Assembly: GCF_023856365.1 (NCBI RefSeq)
Contig: NC_064542.1
Coordinates: 19,630,863 to 19,694,862 of the forward strand
From: Brienomyrus brachyistius
Taxonomy: Eukaryota; Chordata; Actinopteri; Osteoglossiformes; Mormyridae
DNA length: 64,000 nucleotides
Direction of reading: 5' to 3'
In this document: positions 23,367 through 45,400 of the stretch, piece after piece
Layout: every line of letters begins with the position of its first letter
Position numbering within the stretch: the stretch's first letter is position 1
Notes under the pieces: generated by a model
Told to the model about the DNA's origin: nothing
The model's database searches: none
The model's input: the letters and a program-made list of their open reading frames with translations, nothing else
Translations under genes and position numbers: made by a program

Positions 23367-25865
23367 CTACTGGCCCCCTGAGGCAGGGTTGGAAAACCGG
23401 TAGGGATCAAACAGCTCATGCTGATAGTAATAGGGGTAAGGAGCCTTCTTTTGGGGCCCTGGTGCAGGCTGGTCCGGCTCTTCCTCAGCTTCCTCCTCTT
23501 CGTCCTCCTCATCATCAGTGGGTGGGGGTGGTCCAGGCTTCCCTTTGAATGCCCTGTGTGGGTGGTCAATCAGGCAGTCGGGGTCCCAGTAGGGATCACA
23601 ATCATACTCCATCCCTTTATAGGCCCGGACTGGAGCAGGCGGAGGAGGTGGGGGGGATTTTTTAGGAGGTGGAGGCGGAGGGGATTTTTTGAGGGGAGGG
23701 GGTGGGGGAGGAGCAGGAGATTCTGGGGCCTCGTCCTTGTTGGTGCGACAGGCAGAATGGTAGCGGGGGTCACAGAGCACAGGGACAGACCCGCTGGGCA
23801 GGTAGACTATGTGGGGTTTGCACAGGGGGTCTTTGGGGTTGCAGAGATGGACGACATCAGCCTGGGAGAGAGGCGGGTGTGGGGGGGCCGCCATGGCCAC
23901 TTGGGGTATGGCTTTGCATTTCTTATCCTTTGATGGGTCACACTTTGGTATGCGCAGGCCCATCATGCTCTGATAGAAGGAGGCATTGGGCCCGTAGACA
24001 TGCTCAAGTTGTCGCATCTGCTGGTACAACATCCTGATCCGGTCGATTTCATACAGCTGGGAGAATTTTTTTTTTGGGGGTAGGGGGTGGGAGTCAAGAA
24101 ACAGTAAGAGATATGAATAGTGCTTCTTGGATAGAGAGTGCAGGAAGTAGTGATCTTACTGTTGCATCTCTTCATCTTTAACTTACTGAGTCCCTCAAGC
24201 TCTCTCATTCACCGTCACGCGTCCCGCACTCTTACCCCTTCTGTGTGTCCGATGCTATTGTAGTAGCGGTAGTAGGCTTGGAAGTCTGGACTGTTGTGGT
24301 ACCACTTGGGGTCAATGTTGCGCTTGGGCCGCGAGTGAGACAGGAAATCATGAGCCTCGTCCGGGCTGATACTCACGGCGCTCACCCCTGCTGGTTCTGG
24401 TGCTGGATTTCGGGAAGGGGTGGGGGGGCAATGGGGCGTTTCAAGGGGTGAATAAGCAGAAAGAACATGCTGACAGGAGGGGAGGAAAACAGATTACACA
24501 TCAGCTATTTTACACTCGTTCAAAAGCATGGATTCCATACAATTGCAATGCATTGTGGTAATGCCACGACGTGTGAGCTTTCTGTTTAAACTGAGGAAGC
24601 TCAAACAATGTGCTGCTCGAGAAACCGATCAAAACTATTTGACCCTGCAATATTCAGCACTGACTCAAACCCATGGAAATGGGTGCCAACCATATAAGTC
24701 AATTATCACCAGGGATGCACATATCTGGTGCACAAGTACGCATTTGCCATAGAAAGTGATATGTATGGCAATTTCTTGTCATAGCAGCGCGAACGTGTAC
24801 TTATGTTATGTGCATTTGGGGTAAAACGGCAAGAAATTACTGTACATTTTAACCTTTATATGGCTGAAGCATACTTCTTTTGCAGTGTAAATGTTTAAAT
24901 GTTTAAATGCATGGTAATTTCTTGTCATAAGAGTGCAACTACATATAAGTAGACATTTGCGGAGCTACAACCAGAAAGTGCCAAGGATATTGCTTTATAC
25001 GGCCAATGTGTACTTGTGTATCAATCATGTGCATCCCTGATTATAATCCACCATTACGGGGCATTTATGAATCTCTGCTGGGATTTGCACAGGAAGCCTG
25101 TCGCCAAGGCAGGGTCTGTCAATTATAGGTGAGGAAGAGAAACCGCAGTTACCTTGCTGTCTGATGAGCTTCATCAAGGAGGTGGCTTCCAGAAAGCCTG
25201 AGTGAGACAACTCTTTATTTATATAATGCCTTGGCTTTATTTCATATTTATGATTATGAAGACTGTGATGATGACGATGCTTCCTCTCATCCTGTTATAT
25301 CTAACCATTATAATGTTTTACACCAGGCATGGACTGGCCATCATAAAGTTTGATCATTTTCCCAGTGGGCTCATCTTGTAAGGGCCGGTCTTTCTTCCCC
25401 AACGGCGGCATTATGTAGGTTAAATCATCAATCAGCAAAGTATACCAAAGGGGACCATCCCGGTCAGTGGCAAAATATACCGAGGGAGACCCCAACCCCC
25501 ACCCCACCAAAGTATACTAAAGGGGACCGCCCCGGTCAGCAGCAAAATATACCAAAGGAAACCCCAACCCCCACCCCACCAAAGTGTCTGATCGGGCATC
25601 AAATTGCCAGCTCGCTTTATGTTGTCAGTCTGCCCCAGTTTATCTCCACCCATACACTGAGCAAGCAAGTCCTGAGAAACAAAAACATGAATTAACACCA
25701 TGTTCTCACACTATCATCAGTGCCTACTCTGCCTTTAAATTAAACACAAGGACCCAAAGCATGCAGATCAGGGAGGCGGGGATGAGATGGCTAGGATTAA
25801 GACTGACCTGAGAGCAGCACAAGCGAGCACAGGCTCCCAATCAGCATCGCTGGAGACGTAATCAT
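23367..25865 (-). CDS. and: Actinodin, fin-fold actinotrichia protein
   Basis: Coding exons: 25865-25808, 25197-25153, 24402-24236 and 24056-23367. Phases are 1, 1, 0 and the product is 319 aa. Residues 1-20 are a signal peptide (MLIGSLCSLVLLSG end). Then come FLEATSLMKLIRQQ, a dibasic RPKR site at 59-62 that looks like a proprotein-convertase site, and the family block NIDPKWYHNSPDFQAYYRYY with NSIGHTEG and LYEIDRIRMLYQQM. Four C-x-P-x(n)-C pairs lie at 129-137, 162-169, 185-193 and 243-251. Three 6-Pro runs lie at 206-230 and a Glu/Asp run at 271-286. Actinodins are structural proteins of the larval fin fold, lost in tetrapods. Which of the fish paralogues (and1-4) this is cannot be decided here. 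Confidence 0.92.
25436..25584. repeat. 72-bp tandem duplication in actinodin intron
   Basis: Two copies begin caaagtata at 25,436 and 25,508, each ending ccccaacccccaccccac; a third copy is only started at 25,580. It lies in the intron between the signal-peptide exon and exon 2. Confidence 0.85.
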
Positions 25866-26583
25866 CTCCACCTGGAAGACGCCCATTGGATCCAGTTATG
25901 ACACAGTGGACTGTTTTATCAGAGTGCCTGCGAGCAGATAGATTCTCCACTACATAATGTAAGAATCTACAAGGCAGCACATATCCTGCTCATTTCATCC
26001 CCGTGTTTTCAGCAGATGTAGGGTAGATACTGAGCCCTCAAACAAGCTCAGAGAAACAGACAGGAGATGAGAAGAATGGACGGAACAAAAGATGAAATAC
26101 AAAGCGTCAAAGCAAATTTTTGTGTGTGTGATAAAGAAGGAATGCGGGATATTTTATTCCAGATATTCTATAAGTCCTGTTCTTTTCAACGCACCTCTGG
26201 GCCCTGCAACTCATATTTTCCTCGTGGATATGTGGCAGAAGGCTAAATTACCAGATTGTTTCTTAGACTGCCTTTCATTTCCTGGGCAATCATTATATAA
26301 AGGGACCAAATACGAGGTTAGATCAATTTTCTCTCTTTTATTTCTAACAGCTGTTTACCAAAGCTATCTACAGACATGTTTCCCTCTATTCCTTCAGCAT
26401 ACATATTATGACTCTAGTAACAGTAGTGCATCATATTTCAGAAAGATATCATAAATCTGGTAACAGACAGGCAATAAACATTACTTCAAACATAGAATGA
26501 ATATTATGATGCATAACAAAACATGTTATCCAAATAGTATCTTAGATATATTTATTAACTTAATAATCATGCAATGATATTAA

Positions 26584-26586
<3 letters not shown>

Positions 26587-26678
<92 letters not shown>
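26587..26678. repeat. (TA)n microsatellite
   Basis: About 45 uninterrupted AT dinucleotides. Confidence 0.97.
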
Positions 26679-26679
<1 letters not shown>

Positions 26680-26689
26680 CGTGTATTGT

Positions 26690-29600
26690 CAAACTACTCG
26701 AAATTGAAAAGGGACTCATTATGAATGCAAAAAATGAATAAATAAATATATTTATCGCAAATGTAAGACGGCCCTTACTTACCCTTGATCACGGCGCTAC
26801 ATCCACTGTCAGGTGAATGGGACAGGTAATTTAAATACGAATCCTATTGTCAATCAATGCAAGGCTGATCTGTCATTGGTCATCTCACCGACTCACCCTC
26901 CCCCTTCAAAAAAAATAAAAAAGAAAAGAAAAAAAAATCCACCCACTACGATTTTGTCAAGACATCGTGAAATTCAATCGCCGGGCTACTGGTGCCAATT
27001 AAGACAAACTTTAGGATGCCTGTGGGGAGAAAAAAATAATAAAATCTTAACTTCAAAAAGCAAACGGGTGCAGTTAAATCTTAGGAGGGGAAGACCCGCA
27101 GAGAAGAGACAGCGTAGCACTTTACCAAGGAAATGGTGCCCATACCCTTAAAACATGCTCCTCCCAGTTCACAAGCCCTCGCCTTCATCAGACATAAACT
27201 TTGTATTGTATAATTAACGTTTTTATACGACATGTCTGTTTATGCGAGTCTGATTACTGTAACTCGCTGTCACTATCAACGTCAAATAAACCAATTCCAT
27301 CTATATTATATTATAAATACAACATAAGCTCTTCAATTCGTTAACTGCTAAACAGTAACTGGTTCGTTGGATGTTTCTTTAAAGTGCTGACTGGAATGTG
27401 CACCTAGGTGTTTTAATAGTACGGTAATAACAACCTTTCCACTCTGCCAACTCATAATGTCAGAGCTAAATGCATTTATCGAAAGACACATCTGTTTTCA
27501 GTTTTTTTACAAGCATGCTGTAAAGCAAAGATATGATAAAGGCCAAAGCAAGCTCAGACTTCACATGCATACGTTATATCATGTGTTAAGGCATAACATT
27601 TTTTGACATTAGGTATTGATTTACGTATGACTGTATTTCACCTGTATTTAAATGGATTTCTCATCATAATTACCCAGAAACAGTGACGTGGCCGCGTCCG
27701 TATACCAATAGTCACCAAAATCAGCATCAAAGTCATTATCTTAAATTCTTGAAAGTGTGAAAGATGTTCAAGTTCTGTTTTGTAGGGGCGCAATGTTGTC
27801 AGTAAACCATTTCCGTTTGGGTGGACTGCATATAACTACTGCAGCGATGTAAACTTGCGTTCGAGTATGAAGGCTTAAGAATATATATGTAGTAAATAAT
27901 GGGACAGACAGTAACACAGCTTCAATTATGTACCATGCAGCAAGCGTAGTGCACTATCGATCATTTTGTTACGGGTCCTAGATTTACATACAAGTAAAAC
28001 AAGCGGAGGCGATTTATTTTGAAAAGGAACAAGGATGCCCTCCATCCAAGGCAGCAATATTTCCACTATTCAGTATTTCAAAAGACCATAAGCACAGATT
28101 TTCAGTGCATGAAAATGACTTAAAGATAAATGTATAGAGACTGTTTGCAAATGTGGAAAGAGGAGCGAGTAGTGTTGCGCCCATTCATCTTGTAATAATG
28201 GCGCTTTTCCACTGCAGCAAGTACGATACTTTGGGTAGTTCAAGAAAGTACTCCTACTTCAAGAGGATGGTTTCAAGTTAGAAAATTGCCTGTAGTATAT
28301 TAAAGGGCTGGACGATGCACAGGGAGTTCTTACATAGCTAGTCAGTTAGATTAAGATCAGGCTTTTTCCACATTATAGAGTTTAAGTTTCGCTAAAAAAT
28401 TGACATCTGTCATAGAAAAAAACTTAGCAACTTTGGCAATTTTAATGATTATACCTATTCGATATTATATAGTATATGTTTGAAAATTAGTTTAACGTTT
28501 ACCTTCGTTTATTTTGCATGTTCGCTGCATATATGTTCTCCGACACAATCGTAAATCATTTTCATCCTTGGAGTTTAAATCACTCCTAGGCGGGTTTGTG
28601 AGAAATTTATGTTGAACCAGTTTTCTGGCTTAATAAATACCCAAATATTTATTCCAACAAAGAAATACCGTGCTGTTCTAGTATGCTATACTAAATATTT
28701 TATTGCTTGTCATGCCATCCCGATTTTCTTTTATCTGTTAATCTGACCATTCGCCGTTTAATCTTTGGTCTTTCATTTCTCCAAGCATATATTATTACAT
28801 ATATACATACATTCTATTTCGTTTATCGTTATTGTCTGAATGAATTTCTTTCAAAACGATTACTGGAATTTTCACAGCTTTTTTTCAAGATGGCGATTGT
28901 ATTGAGTTTTATAGATGCGGGCGGTGTTCATAAAGAATTGACAAAAAAAGCGTTTCAAGTTCCACTCGAAAGTACCTAAGTATCAAAAAAGTACCCCAGG
29001 TGGTCTGGTACAAAAACCAGAGTTTCTGGTGGGCCAGAATCCAACACTCTGCAGATTTCCCTGTTCAAACAGATCTTAATCAGCTAATTACTAGGTTTAG
29101 TAGGTGTTTGAACTATGAAATCCGCAAACTGTGTTGGATTACGGCCGCCCAGGACCGGACCTGGGGAACTCTGCAAATGGTTATCCCGGTTAGTGTTGAG
29201 GTACATTTTTTAGGTTCATTTAATATAGACGTTCAACACCTCAAGCTTGCAAAAGCTTCCTTTAGTGTATTGATAAGTAATTTTAAACGATTTTCGCCAT
29301 TCGTACACACCCCTTAAAATCAGTATGTGTTCCTTTCATAATAGCAAAGCTTTACATCCCTGTGATTTCTATAATCTTAGGTGCAATTATGTTAATTTCC
29401 AAATAAACATGCGTCTGTTACAGTTCCAATAAAACCTTTTTCTACTTTTAGAGCGTAGCTTGGAACAAAAACAAAATGGGCAGCCCTCTAACAGCTCCAG
29501 GCACGTGTCCACTCCCACTCACCTGTACTTCTGACACATCAGTGACAGAATCGCTCTAGTTCAGATCCAGAAAAAGGCAGGTGTATATGGACCTGTGCCA

Positions 29601-30300
29601 ACCAACCGGAACAGAACTCCCAACTGCACTGCTCTTTCCTGAGTGGGTCTAGGCCTCGAACATGAAAGACATGGTATCTGGTAGGAAGGGGACAGGCTGT
29701 CGAAAGTCTGCCAGTGTGGCGAGGACAGGGTGTCTTATGCTCACCACCAGGTGTTAGCAAAAGATATAGGAATTTCTGCAATGTTACACACCTGGAGCTA
29801 CACAGAACTAACCCGAAGCTCTTTAGGTAGCAATTATGCTGGTGGTGGGGGTGGGGGGAGAAATAAATAAAGTGCAAAGCCATGAAGGACCATCTGGTTT
29901 ACATTATTCATCATGCTAATAAAGACTACTGAAAGTGACTGGAACTCAGGTAAAATATTGCTTGACCCCCCCCCCTAGTCAGAACAGAAATTAATCAGAT
30001 CAGCTCCTTTCCTGTTTGGAAAGGGAGTGTCTTCATTCAGGCACACGTCAAGGACATCTCAATGTGTGATACCTATCAGTGACTGCGATCAAAAGATGAA
30101 CACAAGGAAAATTTTAATAGGCATTTATTTTTTTAAAATTTGCAAAAACTACAGAAGCAGCATAGATGACGGTTTCACACACAGACGAGTTTCCCCAAAT
30201 GCCTTTTCCATCGGCGACTCCCCCCAACTAACCACTACATGCCCCTTTATACAGGTCTAAAACTCCACTGCGTACTTTCCGCTCCAAAAAATACAAGTTA
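26690..30300. other. Gene-free stretch between mcm7 and actinodin
   Basis: No phased exons were found on either strand. Likely old repeats: 28,200-28,995, with gcgcttttccactgcagcaa at one end and aagtacc-type sequence at the other, and 29,000-29,170 (tccaacactctgcagatttc), a dispersed fish DNA-repeat phrase. The remainder is AT-rich and unassigned. Confidence 0.4.
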
Positions 30301-30304
30301 AGGG

Positions 30305-30310
30305 TTTATT
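30305..30310 (-). terminator. Candidate poly(A) signal of mcm7
   Basis: Reads AATAAA on the minus strand, about 235 bp past the mcm7 stop codon at 30,543. A T-run on the plus strand (30,420-30,444) lies between them and is an alternative source of an A-rich 3' end. Another AATAAA-type site lies further down at about 30,125. Confidence 0.45.
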
Positions 30311-30542
30311 TTTCCTTACGCTTAACAGCTAGGGAGTGCAAGTTTTAAATTAAGAACCATCACTGTCTCAATCAAAATCACAATGTGTGGACAAAAGGCA
30401 CAGCACTGCACATATTAAATTTTTTTTTTTTTTTTTTTTTTTTTAACTTTTTATACATTAGGACAGCGACACACTAACAATCCCCCAGAATCCCCAGGTG
30501 ACACTTATTCGCATCCTTCTAATGAGGACCTCACCCTGGTCA

Positions 30543-40434
<9,892 letters not shown>

Positions 40435-40580
40435 ATTCCCTTCAAACAACAAGCAACTAAATGCAAATTAGGAGTATTTATCCGAGCAGGCTGTAGAATC
40501 TTTTCTCCCAGATATTTAAACTACAATATCACAAAACGATCTTAATTCTAACTTGTAACTATTAAGGCACCTCTGAAAAC

Positions 40581-40740
40581 AGGCGCGCGTTCAGCTTCAC
40601 GCGCTCCCAATGAGAAAAGAGCATTTGGTATTTTGGGCGGAGCTCTGGTGGTGGCGCGAAAACTCCGACAGAGCAACTTAATCACATGCTTTTTTCTAGC
40701 CAATAGAAAGTGATATGGAGGGCCACCGGCGCGAAAAAAA
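40581..40740 (-). promoter_or_regulatory. mcm7 promoter region with two E2F-type sites
   Basis: Two identical ggcgcgaaaa sites lie at 40,653-40,662 and 40,728-40,737, about 220 and 295 bp upstream of the mcm7 ATG (40,434). A G/C-box-like ttttgggcggag is at 40,631-40,642. CCAAT on the plus strand occurs at 40,607-40,611 and 40,700-40,704. MCM genes are known E2F targets at G1/S; the site calls themselves are by eye. Confidence 0.7.
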
Positions 40741-40759
40741 CGCTGGGCGTTTTTTTAGG

Positions 40760-42455
40760 GGGACAGATAGTTACGGATCCTTCAATGGTGGAGAGATAGG
40801 AAGTTAGAAGTAGGACGTTAAAAACAACTGAAAATCGCGTTCAGTGGCTGATGTTTCGTACATTGCAGCGGAACCCTTTATTCCCTTTAATACGTTAATT
40901 GTCCCGCTGTTTCTGCAAGACGTCAGTTGCATGGGGTAAAATGTGAGGTCTTTTAAAATTCAGTGTTTTTATTCTAACCAGACTCCAGGACTTGTTACTT
41001 GCTTTCTTGAAACTGGTTGTATGCAAACGAAGGGCACTGTGGCCTCCTTTAACAATTGCCAGCATGAGTAGGACTGCGTTCTCTGCGTTTATTTTGTGCA
41101 GAAGCCCAGTAATATGAATTTCAGTGTACACTGTTCTCTTCATTTCTAGCTCTCAATTGAGTTGGAGACAAAAATCATTCGTTCTAGATAAAATTAAACT
41201 GAGGGTGGACACAATGGTCTCACATTAGGATTTGGACTTGATTCTGGGATATGAATGTTCCCAGCTTTCTTCTGCCCAGTTTTTGCTGGCATAGGTCTGG
41301 GGGATGCCATGACCCTGCATTACACAAGCATTGACCACTGTATATTATACTATTTAAATTTCAATCAGAATCAGATGAGAAATGCTTAATTAGAATAAAT
41401 GCATATACGGATATTTCTGTATTTTCACTATTGTTTACCGTCAAATACAAATATATGTAATGTAATGTTATATGGAGTTTGCAGTGTATATGCCTCCTTA
41501 ATTTATGCAAATTATTTTAGCCCACAGCTGTTCCAGAGCTAATTAATTAAAAGTGCAGGTGGAATCAAAGCTATTTTCTCTGGCTGCTGAGGCCTGCCGT
41601 CCCCTGCTCCATGGCCTTCATACGTTTGGAAGCCTTCCAGATCATCACAAATGGATGTTATCAGTTTTGGACAACATGAAAAGGATTATGTACCAGGCTG
41701 GCTTCTACTGTTTACAAAGTAGAAAGGATAATGCATCATATTAAAATCCTAAATATTGAATGGCGTCTGTCGTGAGCTGTGCCCGGGAGCATAATTTTGT
41801 GGCTAAGAAAATTAACCAAATAAGCAGTCTTCTTTGTACATAGTAGAATATCAATGGGAAAATATCAAAATAGAAATCACATGATGCAGGTAAATATTGC
41901 ATAGACAACTTCTGGATGTTCGGAGCTGGAATGTTCTTAGTTTTCCCATGAATGAGGCACTAACTGTTATACCACCTCAAAGATTAACAGGGGTTATCCT
42001 ATACAACTACCTACTTAGGGACACTACAGCAGGGCTCCGCCCAGACTGCTAAGTCCATATCTGCAACCTTCTGCCCACCCTGTTCCCTATTATAATACCT
42101 TAGGGCACGAATCTAACTTTTTTATGTTAACATCGAATTTTTAGCACATCGGCCCCTTGTCAGAATACACACGTTATTTACTGTGAATTTGATAAACCAA
42201 CACCCCACAGGACTCCTGAAAATTCCCAATCTTTGGAAATCTGCTGTTCCTTACCCATAAAGAAAGCACACCAAACAGGCAACTGCATCGAAAAGACATT
42301 TATAAACATTCCATTTGTTAGAACAAAGAGACAAAGTATGAACAGGATTAATTAAAGAACAACCACAAACTGCATTACGGAGAAGAAAATGCTGAAGAAA
42401 ACAACAGTTGAGAAGACTGGCGAGCTCATTCATTCCTCCTTTGTCCTCCCGTGTC
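40760..42455. other. Intergenic between mcm7 (5') and stag3 (3')
   Basis: No phased exon was found. In mammals AP4M1 lies head-to-head with MCM7, but no recognisable AP4M1 coding is seen here. The minus frame 40,895-41,143 has no family match. Possible stag3 AATAAA signals on the minus strand are far from the stop (about 41,090 and 40,975), so its 3' end is undecided. Confidence 0.4.
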
Positions 42456-45400
42456 TCAGTTAAACAGCTCCTCCAGAAAGCTGACAGAGTTTTTACTAGA
42501 AGGCTAAGCATGAAGAGAAAATGGTCCTTTTATTTTGGTTAATTTCTTAGAGAAGAATTAGGCATTATCTGAATTTCTTAACTGGATTGGCCCTCCCATA
42601 TGATAAAACGTTAGAATTTAGTGTGTAGGATACAGCACATGAGGGAAGCATACATGAGGTAGGTCAGTTTGAAGAGGGCGGTGTATGTGAAGGTAAGTAT
42701 GGCTCACCAGAGTGAGTGTGTCTAAATCCACAATTCTCAGGTCATCCTCCTCTTCGTCCTCTTCCTCTATAAGTGTTAACCTTCCAAGAGCCGAAAAAGA
42801 CGATATGAAGCACTGATGTAGACACACATGTATGCACGTGTCCACACACACGCATACATACACTCACACATTAAGTTGAGAATCCAGGTCACTGTTTGAT
42901 GAGGGGGTGCCGGGGGAGAGAAAAACTGGCCGTTTGTGTCGGCGCAAGGCTTCTCTGGTGGGGGGAAGGCTGCACGGGGGAGAGGACACAGGCAGAGCCA
43001 TGAATGGATGGTATGTGCCACACACAGGTTTGTATTCCATAAATAACCAAGCAAAATGCAAGTCTTTTGGCATTTTTAGTTCTTTGATTGGAGTCACACA
43101 TTTTTCAGAAAATCGAGTTTCCCCTTGTGGTGCCCACAATGTAATATGCACATGACTACCCCCCCACCACACACACACACAGGGTGTGGCAATGAGCAAC
43201 AGCCAAATCATCTCTGAAATCAAAGAGCTCACAGGAATCAGTCATGCAGACAGAATAACTAGGGATAGCAGAACCAGCTTTGTAGTGGTATACCAGACAT
43301 CAAACAAGGCCAGCAGCCCCTTTAAACACTGTGCAGCGTCAGGAAGAAACACAGATCAGGTGTCGCATCCCCCCTGTGCCTCTATCGTAGACAGAATCAT
43401 CAGTTAAGTTCACACGGCGAAAGGCAGGCTGGTGCACACCTCTCCATGGGGTCGCCCTGGGACCAGGGCTCAGAGACCAGCTCGTCACTGGACACGCTCA
43501 GCGCCATGCTGGGGTCCTTGCGGGCCACCGGCGATCTCGCAGGCTCCCCCTTCCGTGCCGTGGATGTCAGGAAAGGGCTTGTCAGCTTGCTGCTGCCATT
43601 TAGGGACAACTGTTCTGTCACCCTAGATAGAGAACCTGCTGGGTGGAGTTTTATTAGTCGGCAACTTTTGTTTGTGACAGTTTGTGACTGAGTATGTGCC
43701 TGAATATGGAACAGCATTCTGTACATCCCATACACCTGCCGAATGAAGATGGATGGATGTTTGTAAATGTTACACAAAAAAAAGGAGTTTATTTTGAAGC
43801 TGACTTGTTCTGGAACCATGATTTAAACCAGGAAAAGGGTTCTGACAAATTATTAAATACTCTTGAGCCACATTTAGCTCAAAGCTAAAATGGACATTCA
43901 TTTAAACTGTGGGTACAGAAAACTTTTCCTCTGAGTAGATACTGTATTACTCGTAACTAAATCACCCTCAGGAGTAAGTGTTACTTATATACTCTTTCAC
44001 ATTAGCATCCCCCCATGAAAAGACCTTCTTGATCTGCACGCTTGGCCTGTTCGGTCCGCTGGCGTTTGGACATGGGCATGTCCTGTGGGGATTGGGCATG
44101 GGTGCGAAGCCTTGCAACCGTCTGCAGGGAACGCTGGTACAGCATGAGGGGTGGCCAGGGAGGCAGTGGTATGGGGGCCAAGCTTTCCAGAAATCCAGAA
44201 CTAGGAGCGAGGAGGAGTGTTCAGAGGGATGAGGTGGGGGGTTGTATACTAATGTATACTAGTATACTATATAGTATACTAACTAATAAGCATATTACAC
44301 CGTGCTTTTCACTTTCTGTAAGCGGGCATAACAAAGCTGTCATACCTGTCAGCAGGTGCATGCTTGTGTTACAGTGTACAGATTTTTCCATCACAGAAAA
44401 AATACAAATTAAGAAATCTTTTTGGAGTTTTGCTGGTACTAATGAGTCCGTGTGTAATATACTCACAGTTCGGCTCGGTCCGGAGGCAGGAGTTTATAAC
44501 TGAACTCACTGAGGATCTCCAAGAAGAGCAGGTTGCGAGGGAGCCTTTCCGTATTCCCGACACCCTGCAACGAGAACTGGATGCCGTCCCTGCGGAGAGA
44601 GGCACAGCCTCACACAGATGGCAACTTACACATCTCTAGCTACACAAAGTGTTACGTATCGATTAAAAGTTTGAGCAGAGCAATACCGCTGAACAAAATC
44701 AAGAACGCCTCAGGTCAGACTGAACAGTAACGAATGCTGGAATGTTGAAGGTGAAGTCTATTCAAATACGAGGTAAGCCTGCCAATGACGGACCTAAAGT
44801 TAAGCTTTGGTGATATACTGTAAAACAGGAAAGGTATGGAGACTGTTAATGTTTATATTCAGAGAAGAATATAAAATATATGTTGTTATCTACAAAGTAT
44901 ATGGTAACATATGATAAATAGAACACTGACTGGCTGAGAGTTAACCCCCCCAGCACCATCGCCTTCTGATAAAACATTGTGGTTCATTAATAGTGGCCAG
45001 AGCAAAAACCAGGCAGCTAATTTCATTCACTTTAGATGTTCATTTCTTCTTTTTTGCTGGTGCCAATGTTTTTTTATTTTTTTATTTTTTTAGCTAAATC
45101 AACTTTGGCTGTAGGAACATGAAGGGGGAATGAACACACAGTAATTTACTTTCAGAATAAAGGAAACTAAGCTCAGCTTTTGGATAAGTGAGGATTGGCT
45201 GTCACATAAATGTGGTGCTTTGGAAATATTGCTCTAAGCGCAAGATAACTTTAAAAAGGTAATACAGAAGGTGGCCATACCCACACATAATCCTTTTTCA
45301 ATATGCATATGTGCAAAGGGCTTTAGTAACGGCTGACACACAGACAAAGAACAAACGTGTGTGTGTGTGTGTGTGTGTGGGAAAGGGAGTAAGACAGAAT

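Noticed and set aside
23418..24037. Plus-strand open frames opposite actinodin
   Set aside because: They are antisense shadows of the proline/acidic exon (low-complexity codons) with no splice context.
40895..41143. Minus-strand 82-codon frame upstream of mcm7 as a gene (AP4M1 or other)
   Set aside because: No adaptin or other family motif, no phased partner exons, and AT-rich flanks.
43614..43640. Earlier stag3 acceptor at ctatctag (about 43,625)
   Set aside because: Using it puts a stop codon directly after the junction; the acceptor at gtgacag (exon start 43,614) keeps the frame.
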